Source: Patescibacteria group bacterium UBA6164 (GTDB lineage: Bacteria > Patescibacteriota > Gracilibacteria > BD1-5 > UBA6164). From it: 8,548 nt of DNA. The stretch is from assembly GCA_002422305.1 (NCBI GenBank), contig DIUG01000067.1:30030-38577 (forward strand). Direction: 5' to 3'. The number at the start of each line of letters is the position of its first letter. Position 1 is the first letter of the stretch. A program made the position numbers and the translations under genes. Shown piece after piece: positions 1-8,276 of the stretch. The notes beneath the pieces were generated by a model that did not search any database, was not told where the DNA came from, and saw only the letters and a program-made list of their open reading frames with translations.

Positions 1-1507
1 ATTTATATATCTTTTTATAAATTTGTATTTTAAAATGAGCTAATACCCATAATATTATTACTATAGTCATAGTAGTATATATTTTAAAAGGAAAATATAA
101 TCATGCTACTATTCAACCACATATAAAATAAATATAACTAGTTCTTTGTATTCTTTTCCACCATATTCAAAGTTTTCTTTGAGAAATATCATTTGAAGTA
201 ACAAGTAGCAAAATAGCTGTAATTTCACTTAATCTAGCTATTATTTCTATATTAAATCACCATTTAATAAGTTTAAAGTAATTAATAAGATAATCCGGTT
301 TAATAATAAAATTTCAAAATAGATTTGTAACTATTATAGATGCCGATAATATTCAAAATGATCTTCTTAAAGGTAATAATTTAGTAAATAATCATATTTT
401 TGGAAATAAATCAGCTAAAGGTCTTATAATCATTACAAAAAATACACTCCACCGACTTACATCAAATAAAAATCACATAAAATTTGATATAAATAAAAAA
501 TTTCAATATAAATTATTATTTATAGCATTATAATACCAAGTAATAGGAATAATAAATAATGAAAAAATAATAACAATCCAAGATAATAAATATAATCATG
601 GTATATTTCATTCAAAAAATATATCTTTAAATAAACCTTTATACTCTCTAGAAATAGAAAAACTTTCATTAAATATTAAATCAACAAAATGCCCTCTATC
701 AATTAAAATATTTTTTACTGAATTAACCATTTCTGGATTACCACAAATATAAACTTCGTCATTTACTCATACTTCATTTAAATTATCTGTAACTCTTCAT
801 TTTTCTCATTTATATGAAATTGAAGGTTTTGACACTTTTATTATTACTTTTGTATTTTGAAATTGTTCTAATATATCTTTATAATAAATATCGTTTTCGT
901 TTCTAACTCAAAATATAACTGTTTTTTCTATTTCTTTTGGACTAGCCTCCAACATAGCAATAATTGGTGCTAATCAAGTTCAAGTAGCTATAAATATTTT
1001 TTTATTATTAGTATTTTGTAAATAAAAATTTCAGATAGGTCATAAAAATTGTATATTTTTTCAAATTTTTATTTTTTTCAAAAAAGTTGATCATCTTCAT
1101 TTTTTTAATATTTTTACAGTTAAAGTAAATTTATTATCATTAATTTTAGCTATTGAATAAGAACGAGAAAATTTTCATATTAAATCATTTCCTTGTAAAA
1201 TAATATATTGTCATGGTTTAAATGATATTTTTTTTGTTTTAAAAACAAGCTCTAAAGTATCTTTTGTTAAATATTGTTTTTCTAATAATGTAGCTTTTTT
1301 GAATGAAATATTTATATTTCATTCTTTTTCTACTTTTATAACATTTACAGGACACATAAGTTCAGCTTGAATTATATCAAATTCTTTTCATTCATAATCA
1401 TTTGATATAACTTTTGATTTTGGATCTACCTTAAAAATACCTGGACATACTAATTCACAATTTCTACAACTTATACATCAAGGTATAATTTTTACTTTTT
1501 TTATCAT
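1..1507 (-). CDS. Ferredoxin / FNR-type reductase / ferric-reductase-like membrane domain fusion (3' end outside window)
   Basis: With UGA read as Gly, 502 codons are open from ATG 1507 to the window edge. Three parts are seen in order. Residues 1-60 are a ferredoxin with C11-x2-C14-x2-C17-x3-C21-P and a later C52-P, fitting one 4Fe-4S cluster. Residues about 64-283 form an FAD/NAD(P) reductase: PGQY near 98, the flavin motif RSYS at 115-118, GPIG at 156, ATGTGLAP at 174-181 for the nucleotide, and CGNPEM at 255-260. Residues about 300-500 are several membrane helices resembling MsrQ/YedZ, including RRSFG at 381 and SQRKLG at 442-447. The expected job is moving electrons between NAD(P)H or ferredoxin and a membrane or extracytoplasmic acceptor; the acceptor is unknown. 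The MsrQ haem-ligand positions hold N395, Q454 and V467. The start lies 5 bases after the preceding penicillin-binding-protein stop, implying cotranscription. No Shine-Dalgarno is visible. The C-terminus is cut off. Confidence 0.88.
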
Positions 1508-1512
1508 ATATT

Positions 1513-3864
1513 TTAATTATTTCTATAAAAATTATTAAACTGATAATCTCTTTTTGGTATTTCTAAATAATCTACTAAATAGGTAGCAATTTCTGAAAAT
1601 ATTTTCGCCGAAGTAGATCAACCATAAACACTAGATCTAGGTCTTTCAAGTGTAACTACCATAGTAAATTTTGGATCTTCAATTGGTCAAAATCAAGCAA
1701 ATGATCAAATAGTAGATGCTGGTCAAGTTTCATATTTTCATCTATAAGGTATTTGTGCTGTTCAAGATTTTAAAGCAAATTTATAATTATCAACTGATCA
1801 TAATTCTCAAACTCATTGAAAACTATGTGTACCATCATACATTAACTCTCTCATCAACATAGAAGTAGATTCTTTTATAACTCTTCTTTGTTTTTCAGTT
1901 TTAAAATTCTCTTCTCTTCAATCTGGATAAATAATTTTATCAACAATTCTAGGTTTAATATATATTCAACCATTTGCTAAAACATTATATGCTGTTGCTA
2001 TTTGTAATTGAGTTACTGACATTCATAATCAATAACTACGAGTAAATAATCATGCAACTGACCAATTTTCCCAAGAATCTAATTTAGAATTAATCTCTCA
2101 AGATAATTCTATTCAAGTATGTAATCAAATTCAAAAATCTTCCAAATATTGATGAAGTAAAACCCTTCAAACCCTTTGAACTATTCTTATCATTCAAACA
2201 TTACAAGACCAATTAAGTGCATGTCAAAAAGTATGATATCATAAACATTGTTTTGCTACATTAGAAATCGTAAAATTATCAATTTTAACTGATCAATCAT
2301 CTTGATACATAGAATTTTTTGTTATTTCTCAAGTATCTAATCAAATAGCAACTGTAATTGGTTTTATAATAGAACCTGGTTCAAATAATGAGGTAATTAC
2401 ATCATTTTGATAAGCTCAAGCTCAATATCAATTTTTATATTTATATTTTACTAAAGCTATATCTCAAAGCTCTTCTCTTGTAGCTTCTCTTAATAATATT
2501 TCTTTTGAATCATAAATCATCTTTTTTCATAATTCAGTATCTTCAACAAATATAGGATATCATAATAAATCTATTGAAGGATTTGGATATTCCAAATATT
2601 TAACTTTTTCAAGCTCATATACATCTCAAAAATTATTTAGATCATAACTAGGATAACTAGCCATAGCTAAAACTGCTCAATTATTAGGATCCATAACAAT
2701 AACTCTTCATTTATTAGCCCTATATAATTTAACTCATTTTTCTAATTCTTCTTCTACTTTTTTTTGAATATTTCTATCTATAGTTGTAATAATTTGAACT
2801 CATTCTCAATATAAATTATCTACACTATAATCGAGAAGATTTATAGTTCTTCATTGTATATCTTTTTTACTATATATTTCTCAATTATTTCACTTAAGTT
2901 TATCATCAAAAAATCATTCTAATCAATAATGCCCTTTTCAAGAACTATCTACAAATCATATAACTTGCGAAGCTAAATTTCATTCTGGATAATATCTACT
3001 AGGATTAGCATTAAGTATTATAAATGAAGATATAGAATCTTCTTTAGCTAATATTCATCTTCTAATAGCCTCTTTTTCTTCTTTAATATAATCTCTAACA
3101 TATTCAGTAGAAGATATAAAAAGTTTATTGAAAATAGGGATATATCTTAAATCTCTTTGTCTGGTTAAAACTTTTAATCTATCTTCTTCTATTGACATAA
3201 TATCAGAAAGAGATTTTATAGTTATATCATCATTACTAAAATTTTCAGGGTTTACATAAACAAAATTATTTATAATTGATAATCAAGTTAAATTTAAATT
3301 TTTTATTTTTTCTGACTGAAAATCATTAAGTTCTCTATCTATCATAACACTAGTAACTTTAGTTTCTTTTAATCTAGATACAATCCTCTCTTCTATCAAA
3401 GATTTTACAAAAGTTGTACTATTATTGAAATCTGGTATTTCTAAAACTTTTAAATATCTAATTAAATTTTTATAACACTTACTAGAAGAATTTTTTAAAC
3501 AAGTTTCATTATAAATTATATCTATTAAAAAATGAGCAAGTTTTCATTTATCTCATTCCATTTGAGGATCAATTGCTAAATCATATAAATTTAGTGAAGT
3601 TCAAATAATAGTTTCTTTTTTTCCTCAACTATAAATAGTTCACCTATTAACTGGAACTATTACTTTTCATATTTGTTGAGCATCTGCCATTTTTTTATAA
3701 AAATCATATTCTAAAAAAGTATAGGAAAATAAAGATTTTATAATTGCTAAAAAAAATATCACAAAAAAAGCCAATATAGTATGGACTCTAGACCATCTTT
3801 TTATTATATAATTTAAAAATTTATATTTTTTAAATTTATTTGAATTAGGAAAATTATTAATCAT
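1513..3864 (-). CDS. Class B penicillin-binding protein (FtsI/PBP2-like peptidoglycan transpeptidase)
   Basis: 783 residues with UGA = Gly; roughly fifty UGA codons against only a handful of GGN. It cross-links peptidoglycan stem peptides on the outer face of the cytoplasmic membrane, in septal or side-wall synthesis. The N-terminus is a short basic cytoplasmic tail followed by one membrane helix at about 28-49, then the usual class B dimerisation/pedestal region. The transpeptidase domain has all three active-site motifs: S498-I-I-K501 (acylated Ser), S553-C-N555 and K699-S-G701-T-A, followed by GFGPIEDP and the terminal YGGSTSAKIF. The Gly of KSG is a UGA at 1762-1764, so activity depends on recoding. 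It is somewhat longer than typical FtsI (550-700). FtsI and PBP2/SpoVD-type subfamilies cannot be separated by eye, so no symbol is given. It has its own likely promoter after the terminator of the upstream gene, and is followed after 5 bases by the redox fusion gene. Confidence 0.95.
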
Positions 3865-3901
3865 TGTATACTATTTTATATTATTATTATTTTCTGTATT
3901 A

Positions 3902-3929
3902 ATAATATAGAAAAAATAGCCTAAATCAA
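3902..3929 (-). promoter_or_regulatory. Candidate sigma-70-type promoter for the PBP/redox operon
   Basis: On the minus strand TTGATT (3924-3929) is followed after 16 bases by TATTAT (3902-3907), about 38 bases upstream of the PBP ATG at 3864. It sits just past the terminator of the preceding gene, where a promoter is needed. In DNA this A+T-rich such boxes arise easily by chance, so this is a position-supported guess. No Shine-Dalgarno precedes the ATG. Confidence 0.4.
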
Positions 3930-3974
3930 ATTTAAAAACAAGTATTTTAATAAGAAAAAAAAGACAATACAAAA

Positions 3975-4022
3975 AATAAAATAAAAAAAATAGGTATTTA
4001 TACCTATTTTTTTTATTTTATT
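3975..4022 (-). terminator. Strong hairpin terminator, symmetrical and probably bidirectional
   Basis: A perfect 22-bp inverted repeat (3975-3996 and 4001-4022) encloses a 4-base loop. The stem core is TAGGTA/TACCTA flanked by runs of eight A or T, so each transcript strand ends in a U-rich tract. It closes the VIT/VWA gene, whose last two codons and UAA lie inside the arm at 4001-4022, and isolates the PBP operon. Confidence 0.9.
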
Positions 4023-6961
4023 CACTTAAGATTATTATTCATTATATAACTTCTAATAAATTGTATAAATCACATAAGTTGTAATATATATGCTATTAAT
4101 ATAATTATAGTTCATATATTTATATTAGTATTAAATTCTAGATTTGAACTATAATTACTATTATAAGACATCCTACTATCTATACTATCTCATAAAACTG
4201 AAACACTATTAAGTCATATATTTCATCAACCTCCATTAAGTCATATATTTTCAACTAATTTTTTTCTAATTGATTCACTTTCATAATTATTATAAGTAGA
4301 ATCATATTTATTTTCCATCTCTTTATATCTATTTAAATCATCTTGTTGTTGTTCGTTCTCAAGAGCTATGTATGAATTAAATTGATTTACGATTCAGTAT
4401 TTTTCTGAAATAATAGTTTGTACATTTGCAATTTTCATCCAATCATTTTCATTTTTTATGCTTGATAATACATAATTACTTATATATCATCATTGTATTT
4501 TTCTAAATAATTCTAGATTTTTATCTATATTTCAAGTATTAGAGTTTTGTAATCATGGTGAATCTATAAAGTTATTATCAGCACATTTAGGTAATTCTAA
4601 TCAAATAGTTGTAACCATTTCAGTACAATATCATGAATAGTTATTTTCTTTAATATTATAATCACATGTATTACCGTCCATATCAACAACCACTCTTTTA
4701 CATCATAATTTTATAAGCCTATTTTCTTCTTCTTTCCATTCATTTTCAAATAGATTTTTACAATTATCAAAATCTATTATAGTTTCTTTATTTTCAAATA
4801 TTTTATCTAATATATAGTCTAAATCAGTTATTTTATTTAGTTCATATATGTTTCAATTTGTTGCTGAAAGTAGGGTATTGAAGTCACTTTTATAGGTCTT
4901 TGTTTTGTTTCATATTTTTATAACAGACATCATATTTGAGCCAAGTTTTTCAAATGATCTATTTTTATTTTCTATTTGATTTAGATTGAAACTATCGTCA
5001 TCAGTTACAAGTATAATTCTTTGATTTTCTATGTTATTGCTTGTTATATAATCAACAACATTATCTATTTCACTATATCCCCAATATGATATTTCATTTA
5101 AATTTATAATTTTATTTGTTGTAAAATTGTAAGTGTATAAATCAACATCTTGTAGACTTCATGAATATTTTTTTATCTTATCATATATATTTTTATAATT
5201 TTTATTTGCTTTATTTCTATCTACACTAAGTGAATTATCAAAAAATATGTTTATTTTATTTCATAGTTTTATATCTCTTTTTGTTTCTATATTTGATTCT
5301 TTTATTTTATTAAATATATCATCTTCTATACAAATATCATTTATAGAGTTCAATAATTCATTATTTATAAGTATTTCATTATATTCTATAGTATGTTCTT
5401 TATCTAAATAACTTTCTATATCTTTATTTTCAACTACATCTTCTTTTTTAAGTTGTCATTCATTATATAATTTTGACACTATTCATGATTTATCATCAAA
5501 TTTTATATTTATCATTTTTAACTTTGGGGAATATACAACTGATTTTTCATCTTTTAAAATAGGTGTTAATATACTAAATTGTACTTTTTGCTTTCAAAAG
5601 AAATTACTATCATTTATAGCTGGAATAGGAAAAACTCTTAAATTATATGTATTTAATCATAATTTTTCTATAAGTGCTGGATCTATATTTAATCTTAGAC
5701 TATCTTCATAAACTCTTCTCGCCGCTTCTCTTGGTGCTATTTGTCAAGGATATTGTAGATTTAATCATAATTTTAAGTCATACACTACAGAATTTACACT
5801 AGGTGTTTGAAAATTTATAATTACTTCTTGATTTGTATTTGTTGTATTTGTAAAATTAAATTCATAAGTTGTGTTTAACATAGCTATACTTCAGCTTGAA
5901 ATTACTTCATTTTTTATTTCTATTAATGATAATATTACATTTGCATTTTTTCAAACATTTGTTAGATTTGTTCATCTAGTATTTGACCAGTTTTTTGATA
6001 AATCTAGCTTATCTCAAAAGTATCATTCAGGAGTTGAATCATATAGTATTTTAAAATATGAATTACCTACATTAGTATATTTAGTAAAACTTCTTAAATA
6101 TGCTTTATCAAGAAACCATATATTTTTAGATTTTTTAAAATTTTCTTCAGAATATCATTCACTCAAGTAGTTATTTGATTTTCATAATTGATGATCATAA
6201 AACATATTTTTTATAATTGGTACTAAAAAAATTAAATATAATCAAGCTAAAATCACTATTATATTTTTAATTCATTTTTTAAATATAAGTCTAGAAAATG
6301 AGATTTGTTCAAAATAATAATTTAATATGTAAACAGAAAAAACTCAAAATATTATAAAATATGGTTTTAATTCTATTAACTCATAATCAGGAAAAGTGAA
6401 AAATAGTCAATATGTATTAATTAGTAATAAAAATAATGCATATATAAAAAATAATCAAAATGTGTATCTAAATGTAAAACTTTTTTTCAAATCAAGTTCT
6501 TTTTTAAACAAATTTTTATATAACCAAATAAGAGGAAATAATAGACTTAATGCAAGTATTATAAATAATATTTTTCATCAAAGTGTCAGTCATATCATAC
6601 TTATGACTGACTCATCGTAATTATTATAATATCTATAAGAACAAGATAAGAATAAGAAAAATATTATAGGATAGTAATAAAAATTAAGTCACTCTTTATA
6701 ATAGTTTTTATTAAATATGTTTCTAGATTCTAAAATTATTAAAAAACTTTGTGAAAATCAAAAAACTAATAGTATTAAAATTCAAAACTCACCAAGGTTA
6801 CCAAAAAGTGAATCTAACTCATTTATTAAAATATGCAGTATCGATAAAATCGATCATATAGTAATTAACCAAAATAATAATCAACTAAAAATAACACTTC
6901 ATTTTCACTCACTTTTGTTTGACTTTAGTTTTTGTAAAAATGATATAATTAAATCTAACAT
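4013..6961 (-). CDS. Multi-pass membrane protein with VIT and von Willebrand factor A domains
   Basis: 982 residues with UGA = Gly. About seven hydrophobic helices lie at roughly 22-46, 57-77, 92-107, 122-142, 166-183, 202-218 and 232-250. Next comes a VIT-like region (about 360-450): PGQIAP at 405-410, REAARRVYEDSL at 411-422, DPALIE at 427-432 and RVFPIPA at 442-448. This follows the VIT pattern of a Gly-x-Ile step, a Tyr-Glu helix and a closing PIPA. A VWA domain follows, with the metal-binding DxSxS motif D575-N-S577-L-S579 and a second acidic strand VTDDDS at 652-657. A last helix lies at about 949-969 with a short basic tail. VIT-VWA proteins mediate metal-dependent protein binding; here the module is held between two membrane anchors. 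The layout recalls integral-membrane VIT proteins of exosortase/PEP-CTERM systems, a resemblance from memory only. ATG 6961 is the first start after an in-frame UAA. No partner gene is seen. Confidence 0.87.
4208..4250 (-). repeat. 16-bp direct repeat inside the VIT/VWA gene
   Basis: The 16-mer ATTAAGTCATATATTT occurs at 4208-4223 and 4235-4250, separated by 11 bases. On the coding strand each copy gives the peptide NIGLN, with a glycine run between them near residue 910. It looks like a small tandem duplication in a low-complexity linker between the VWA region and the C-terminal helix. Confidence 0.8.
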
Positions 6962-7008
6962 AATTTTTTAAAAATAATAAAATATAAATCGAAACTTACT
7001 TCCATTAT

Positions 7009-7037
7009 ATTTTATCATTTTTATTTTAAAAAAGCAA
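7009..7037 (-). promoter_or_regulatory. Candidate extended -10 promoter for the VIT/VWA gene
   Basis: On the minus strand TTGCTT (7032-7037) is followed after 17 bases by TAAAAT (7009-7014), which is preceded by an extended TGA. It lies about 48 bases upstream of ATG 6961 in the 160-base spacer behind the antitoxin gene. A second TATAAT-like box follows immediately (around 7003-7008). The fit is good for position but modest for sequence. Confidence 0.4.
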
Positions 7038-7125
7038 AGTTTTTGTCTATTTTTGTTTTATATTCTTCATCAATAATAACATGAAATTCTCATACTCTAG
7101 TTAAAAATTGGTTTGGTCGAACTAT
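7021..7125 (-). other. Possible coding remnant in the spacer between antitoxin and VIT/VWA genes
   Basis: A 34-codon open stretch between in-frame UAA codons reads like protein (for example RVGEFHVIIDEEYK near its middle, including one UGA as Gly), but it has no ATG and no recognised family. It overlaps the last bases of the antitoxin gene in another frame and ends just before the promoter-like boxes. It could be the relic of a gene tail displaced by the toxin-antitoxin module, or chance in A+T-rich DNA. Apart from this and the promoter, I see nothing in 6962-7121. Confidence 0.25.
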
Positions 7126-7817
7126 TTATTTAATTCTAAAACTTTTCACATACATTTATTATCTCACAAACAAACTCACAAATCTTTCATTGGTTTTGTT
7201 TCATAAGAAAGTTTTTTTAATTCTTCTCAATTATCTTTTGGTAATTTAAAAAGAGTTTCATCAATAATTCTTCTTTCATAATCTGATAAATAAATAAATT
7301 TTAAATTTTCTATTCATTTTTCATTATCAAATGAAAACATTTTTTGATAATCATAAACTTTTTTATCAAATGGTCAGTAATTCCATCTAATATATTCAAA
7401 ATTTGTAGCTTGTTTGAAATTATTTTTTATTAATTCTAGATCAATAAAATATGGTAATTTCATAAATTGCATTATATCTGGAACATTTTCAAGTTTTGAT
7501 AATATATAATTATATAATTCAACTGTTTTTCTTGTAATACTATCATAAAATAAATATTCAAATCAAATATTTAAAGCTTTTGATAATTTAGCAATCATTT
7601 CAATTCATGGTTCTCAATAAGTTCAACTTTCTAACTCACTTATTTTATTTTGTGGAATCCCTGAAAGTTCTCAAAGTTTGCTTTGAGTTAATCATAAATC
7701 CTTTCTTCTTGCATATATTTTTTCTCAAAGAATTATATATCTATAATTTTTTTCTTTATATTCTGCAAATTCTTTTGAATTTATCAATTTTGATAAATCT
7801 TTACTTGTAAAGCTCAT
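7122..7817 (-). CDS. Antitoxin: XRE helix-turn-helix fused to a Panacea (SocA-like, DUF4065) domain
   Basis: 231 residues with UGA = Gly. Residues about 25-80 form an XRE/Cro-type DNA-binding domain: LGEKIYARRKDLGLTQ, then SKLGELSGI, the recognition helix QNKISELESG, and a closing MIAKLSKALNI. Residues about 95-215 match the Panacea fold: MQFMKLPYFIDLELI, then FEYIRWNYGPFDKKVYD, then LSDYERRIID and LSYETKP. Panacea domains neutralise a wide range of toxins (established knowledge), and the XRE part probably represses its own promoter. The gene overlaps the 3' end of the toxin gene by 17 bases, the toxin-first order of HigB-HigA pairs. ATG 7817 is the first start after an in-frame UAA. It ends in UAG. 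The palindrome at 8230-8247 is its likely operator. The gene is intact although its toxin is not. Confidence 0.9.
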
Positions 7818-8223
7818 ATTTTCATATATTTAAAAAATAATTTTCTTTCATTTTCAAAGCCTCTTGTATTTTTTCAGAAATTATTTTATCTAATTTATTT
7901 TTCTTAGATTTGTTATAATTATCTGAACTATTTCTCCCATCAGGCTTATAATACCAATTTAGAATAATCATAAAATCATTATTTTTATCAATAAAGTAAT
8001 TAATTCTATATAAATCATTTCAAAATTTTATTTTAATTTCAAATAATTCATTTTCATGTCATTTTAATGGTTTTGCATATGGTGGTTTTGGTGATCAATT
8101 ATTATTTTATAAATGTTGTAATATTTGCATTATAGAAAATATTTTTTCTTCTATTTGTATTTTTTCAAATAAAGTGAGTAATCTATTTTCTATATCTTCA
8201 TCATCATAATATTTTATTCTCAT
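7801..8223 (-). pseudogene. HigB/Gp49-like (RelE superfamily) toxin, interrupted by an in-frame UAA
   Basis: 141 codons run from ATG 8223 to UAA 7801. All are open under code 25 except a single UAA at 8107-8109 (codon 39). The frame is conserved on both sides: before the stop is the helical start (ENRLLTLFEKIQ), and after it come PPYAKPLKG at about 47-55, ELFEIKIKFGNDLYRINYF and the strand MIILNWYYK. This is the core of Gp49-like HigB toxins, ribosome-dependent mRNA endonucleases. The usual His-Gly-Phe-x-Lys-Lys strand reads LNWYYK here, followed by a Lys/Asn-rich tail. One point change (for example GAA or CAA to TAA) would explain the stop. No start codon after it would restore the fold. The toxin is therefore probably dead, recently so, or the base is a sequencing error. 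It overlaps the antitoxin start by 17 bases. Confidence 0.8.
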
Positions 8224-8229
8224 ATATTA

Positions 8230-8247
8230 TATTCCAAATTTGGTATA
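8230..8247. promoter_or_regulatory. Imperfect palindrome, candidate operator of the toxin-antitoxin module
   Basis: TATTCCAAATTTGGTATA is an 18-bp palindrome with one mismatched pair around a perfect 10-bp core (8234-8243). It ends 7 bases upstream of the toxin ATG and directly follows the promoter-like boxes, where an XRE antitoxin would bind to repress transcription. The role is inferred from position and symmetry. Confidence 0.5.
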
Positions 8248-8253
8248 AAATCA

Positions 8254-8264
8254 ATTATATTATA
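8254..8264 (-). promoter_or_regulatory. Overlapping TATAAT boxes, candidate -10 of the toxin-antitoxin promoter
   Basis: Two TATAAT hexamers overlap on the minus strand (8259-8264 and 8254-8259), about 30-40 bases upstream of the toxin start, placing transcription start at or just before the palindrome. No convincing -35 box is seen; its expected place falls in the adjacent terminator hairpin. Confidence 0.4.
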
Positions 8265-8276
8265 TACATAAAAATA

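Noticed and set aside
293..532. Plus-strand open stretch of about 80 codons
   Set aside because: It has no start and mirrors the membrane domain of the redox fusion, which continues in frame with conserved RKLG and RR motifs.
3667..3864. A separate 65-residue membrane protein ending at the first UGA
   Set aside because: It is the N-terminal membrane anchor of the penicillin-binding protein; the frame continues through UGA to all three active-site motifs.
4208..4250. CRISPR-like repeat
   Set aside because: There are only two copies of 16 bp with an 11-base spacer inside a coding region; it is a small internal duplication.
5871..6971. Plus-strand open frames at 5871-6170, 6396-6620 and 6717-6971
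   Set aside because: They lie antisense within the VIT/VWA membrane protein, have no recognisable domain, and are explained by the A/T-rich codons of the minus-strand gene.
7607..7810. Plus-strand hydrophobic 67-residue frame
   Set aside because: It is the antisense shadow of the XRE DNA-binding half of the antitoxin, whose helix-turn-helix motif is clear.
1..8223. Mycoplasma-type code 4 (UGA = Trp)
   Set aside because: UGA positions coincide with conserved Gly (KSGTA, GTGLAP, YGGS, WNYGP), and Trp at those places would break the motifs. UGG is used for Trp.
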